Shown one piece after another: positions 62,071 through 64,000 of a stretch of 64,000 nucleotides of DNA. The notes beneath the pieces were generated by a model that was not told the origin of the DNA, searched no databases, and saw only the letters and a program-made list of their open reading frames with translations. Positions within the stretch are counted from its first letter, which is position 1. Each line of letters opens with the position of its first letter. The stretch covers positions 684,501 through 748,500 of the forward strand of contig JAIVEN010000003.1 in NCBI GenBank assembly GCA_026686845.1. Reading direction: 5' to 3'. The translations under genes and the position numbers were made by a program. This stretch comes from Adenanthera pavonina. Lineage: Eukaryota; Streptophyta; Magnoliopsida; Fabales; Fabaceae.

Positions 62071-64000
62071 GGTTGAGTAACACGAGGATGATGTTTCCAT
62101 GTCTCATACTTGACTTATATGTTATGAGATAAAAGAGATATGATCGGATTATATGATAGGTTACATCGGATCTTTGATCTCATATGATTTGGGTAGTAAC
62201 AATGTCTTGCTAAAGGCCACTTGTGACTTGTGGGTGCAATAGTGTTATTAGCCCACTACCAACATCATATGAGCCTACATGGTCGCACACAATAACGGGC
62301 CAACTCGAGCTAAAATGTCCAGATTTATTGAATCTAAAATGTGTCTAAATTCGATGAATTTAATATCAATTTAGGGTGATAGAATTATATATATTTGATA
62401 TATATATATATATTAAAATTCAAAATATATATATGTTTGATATATTATATATATTTGATATATATTATATTCGAAATACATGTATATCTATATTATTCAA
62501 ATTAATTCAAATGAATTAGTTTTAAATTTGATTCTATATGATAGATTTAAATTTAAACTAATGTCATAATCTAAATTTGATTTAGATTTGGTCCTAAATT
62601 TAAATTTAAACTAATAATCTAAATTTAATTTATATGATAAATCAGCTAGATTTAATTCTGGATAAAGATTAAATAGTTAGTTTGAATTTAAATCTATCTA
62701 ATATATTAAATTTAAACTAATCTATTTAATTAATATTTAATTTAATTTAAATTATTGATTTAAATTAAGCAAATACCAAATCCTATCTATATATTGATAT
62801 ATATTAGGATACAGAATCAATACAACTTTTTGAAACACCCTAAGACCTATCTATATATTGATATAGACTATGATACAGAATCAATACAATTTTTTGAAAA
62901 ACCCTAAGAAAGAGCGGCCATACACTCAGAGACGGAAACTGTACGAAAGAACAATGAACAGCAGCTGTACAGTCCTGGGTATTATTAAATTTAAATGATA
63001 TTGTTAGGGGAGGATTAAACTATATATGCTAGAATTAAATGATTATAATTCAAAATACAAAAAACACCTGTAAAAAAATAATTAATTAATTATAAAAAAG
63101 ATATTTAGCACATATTTTGATATCACTTACCTTATGTTACTTTTTGATTGTTTGTGTTGAAATTACAAAAGCAATGTTTAAATGAAAATAAATCATATAA
63201 AATATCTTGTTGGAGATAAATTATTTTGAAAAAAATAAAAAAGAAGGTTTTCTCTGCTATATATAATCACAACTTTACTTTTAGGATATTCCAATAAAAT
63301 CAAATCTTAGTTAACTCGTCTCATTAAGAGGGATGAAACTGAATCCAGGATTCCAAGGCATATTACTATGTCAATTGATGGAAGTTAGCAAATTAGGATA
63401 TGCCAATTAATTAGGTCCATTTGACGACCAGCAGCATGAGGAACTTCCTGTAGGTTTATTAGAGTTTTTGCATAGGCTTTGAGAGTCGGAGATGTATTAG
63501 CTGTTACTGTTAGTTATCTTTCTGTAACCCCGTTTGTTTATCAAGAAAAAAAACAAAGAGGGAGAAGAAAAGATCTTATTTTCTTTATAAGAAAAAATAA
63601 CCATCAATATATAGCAAATCACGTAGTTTTTTTTGAAGTTATAGATTTTATTGAATTTATGGATATTTTTCCTTTAATTTTTCTTATTTTCATGTATTCA
63701 TGAAATTTTTTAAGTTTGTAATCTATCATTGATATATTAACATTAATCATAATTTGATTTTACACTTCTACTAAGCTGAATTAATGTTGATTTGACGTAA
63801 TTTAAATCTGAAGTTTTGAATCATATAATTTATAAATTTATCACAAACCATCTATTAGTAATTTAGTATTATTATTTATTTATTTCAAAAATCCATTTTT
63901 TATGAATTCAGAAAATTAAACTCTTATAGTTTTGAACAAATTAGAAAATTTACTAACTCATAAATTTAATGTTGATTAAGATAATTTAATATAGTACATT
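62071..64000. other. Continuation of the split LTR, then AT-rich sequence
   Basis: The first 270 bp or so probably continue the copia-type LTR. It is followed by AT/GATATAT-rich sequence (62380-62480) and then AATTTAAAT-type words. No genes recognised; the frame at 63479-63703 has no family resemblance. Confidence 0.45.
62782..62909. repeat. Two-copy 64-bp tandem repeat
   Basis: CCTATCTATATATTGATATA-led unit at 62782-62845 and 62846-62909, with several base changes between copies. Confidence 0.85.

Noticed and set aside
61131..62080. Overlapping plus-strand frames of up to 203 codons, membrane-protein-like (Phe/Leu/Ser)
   Set aside because: They lie in the C/T-rich and T-rich part of the solo LTR and reflect base composition.

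Overview
The window is nuclear DNA from a flowering plant, almost certainly a eudicot: three intron-rich plant genes sit in AT-rich sequence filled with plant transposon families. I cannot name the species. No bacterial, organellar or viral genome features were seen.

Layout. (1) 1-16817: the 5' two thirds of a minus-strand EDM2-type gene (PHD-finger chromatin regulator). I can join eleven coding exons in one frame (670 codons); the rest of the gene lies left of the window. Its introns are transposon graveyards: a copia element with two younger insertions at about 505-4640, and an LTR element holding a second copia and a MITE at 5744-11140. (2) 17776-27721: a 9,946-bp Mutator-like element (MULE) with near-identical long terminal inverted repeats and a perfect 9-bp target duplication. 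It carries two convergent genes, a Ulp1/C48-type cysteine protease (+) and a MURA-type transposase (-), with a large head-to-head inverted array of a 22-bp minisatellite between their 3' ends. (3) 27731-37700: mostly gene-free, with one orphan exon of a class XI myosin. (4) 37705-43948: a complete minus-strand fimbrin gene, 14 exons, 692 residues. (5) 44800-49640: AT-rich spacer between the divergent fimbrin and SWIB genes. (6) 49645-52495: a complete plus-strand DEK_C/SWIB-domain gene, 5 exons, 345 residues. (7) 52500-64000: gene-free, with remnants of a Helitron helicase, an RTE-type LINE, a copia-type LTR and, inside the last, a 3.6-kb solo LTR with a perfect 5-bp target duplication.

How it fits together. 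EDM2 homologues act on heterochromatin and on polyadenylation at transposons lodged in introns; this EDM2 gene itself has a 6.5-kb transposon-filled intron between its PHD-finger exons and the exons leading to its methyltransferase-like half. The MULE begins just upstream of the EDM2 leader. The best candidate for a little-described system is the MULE: two convergent genes plus an inverted repeat that could make hairpin RNA, comparable in layout to maize MuDR but with a protease as second gene. All exon joins are by eye from frame continuity, splice consensus and family knowledge; no database search was run.
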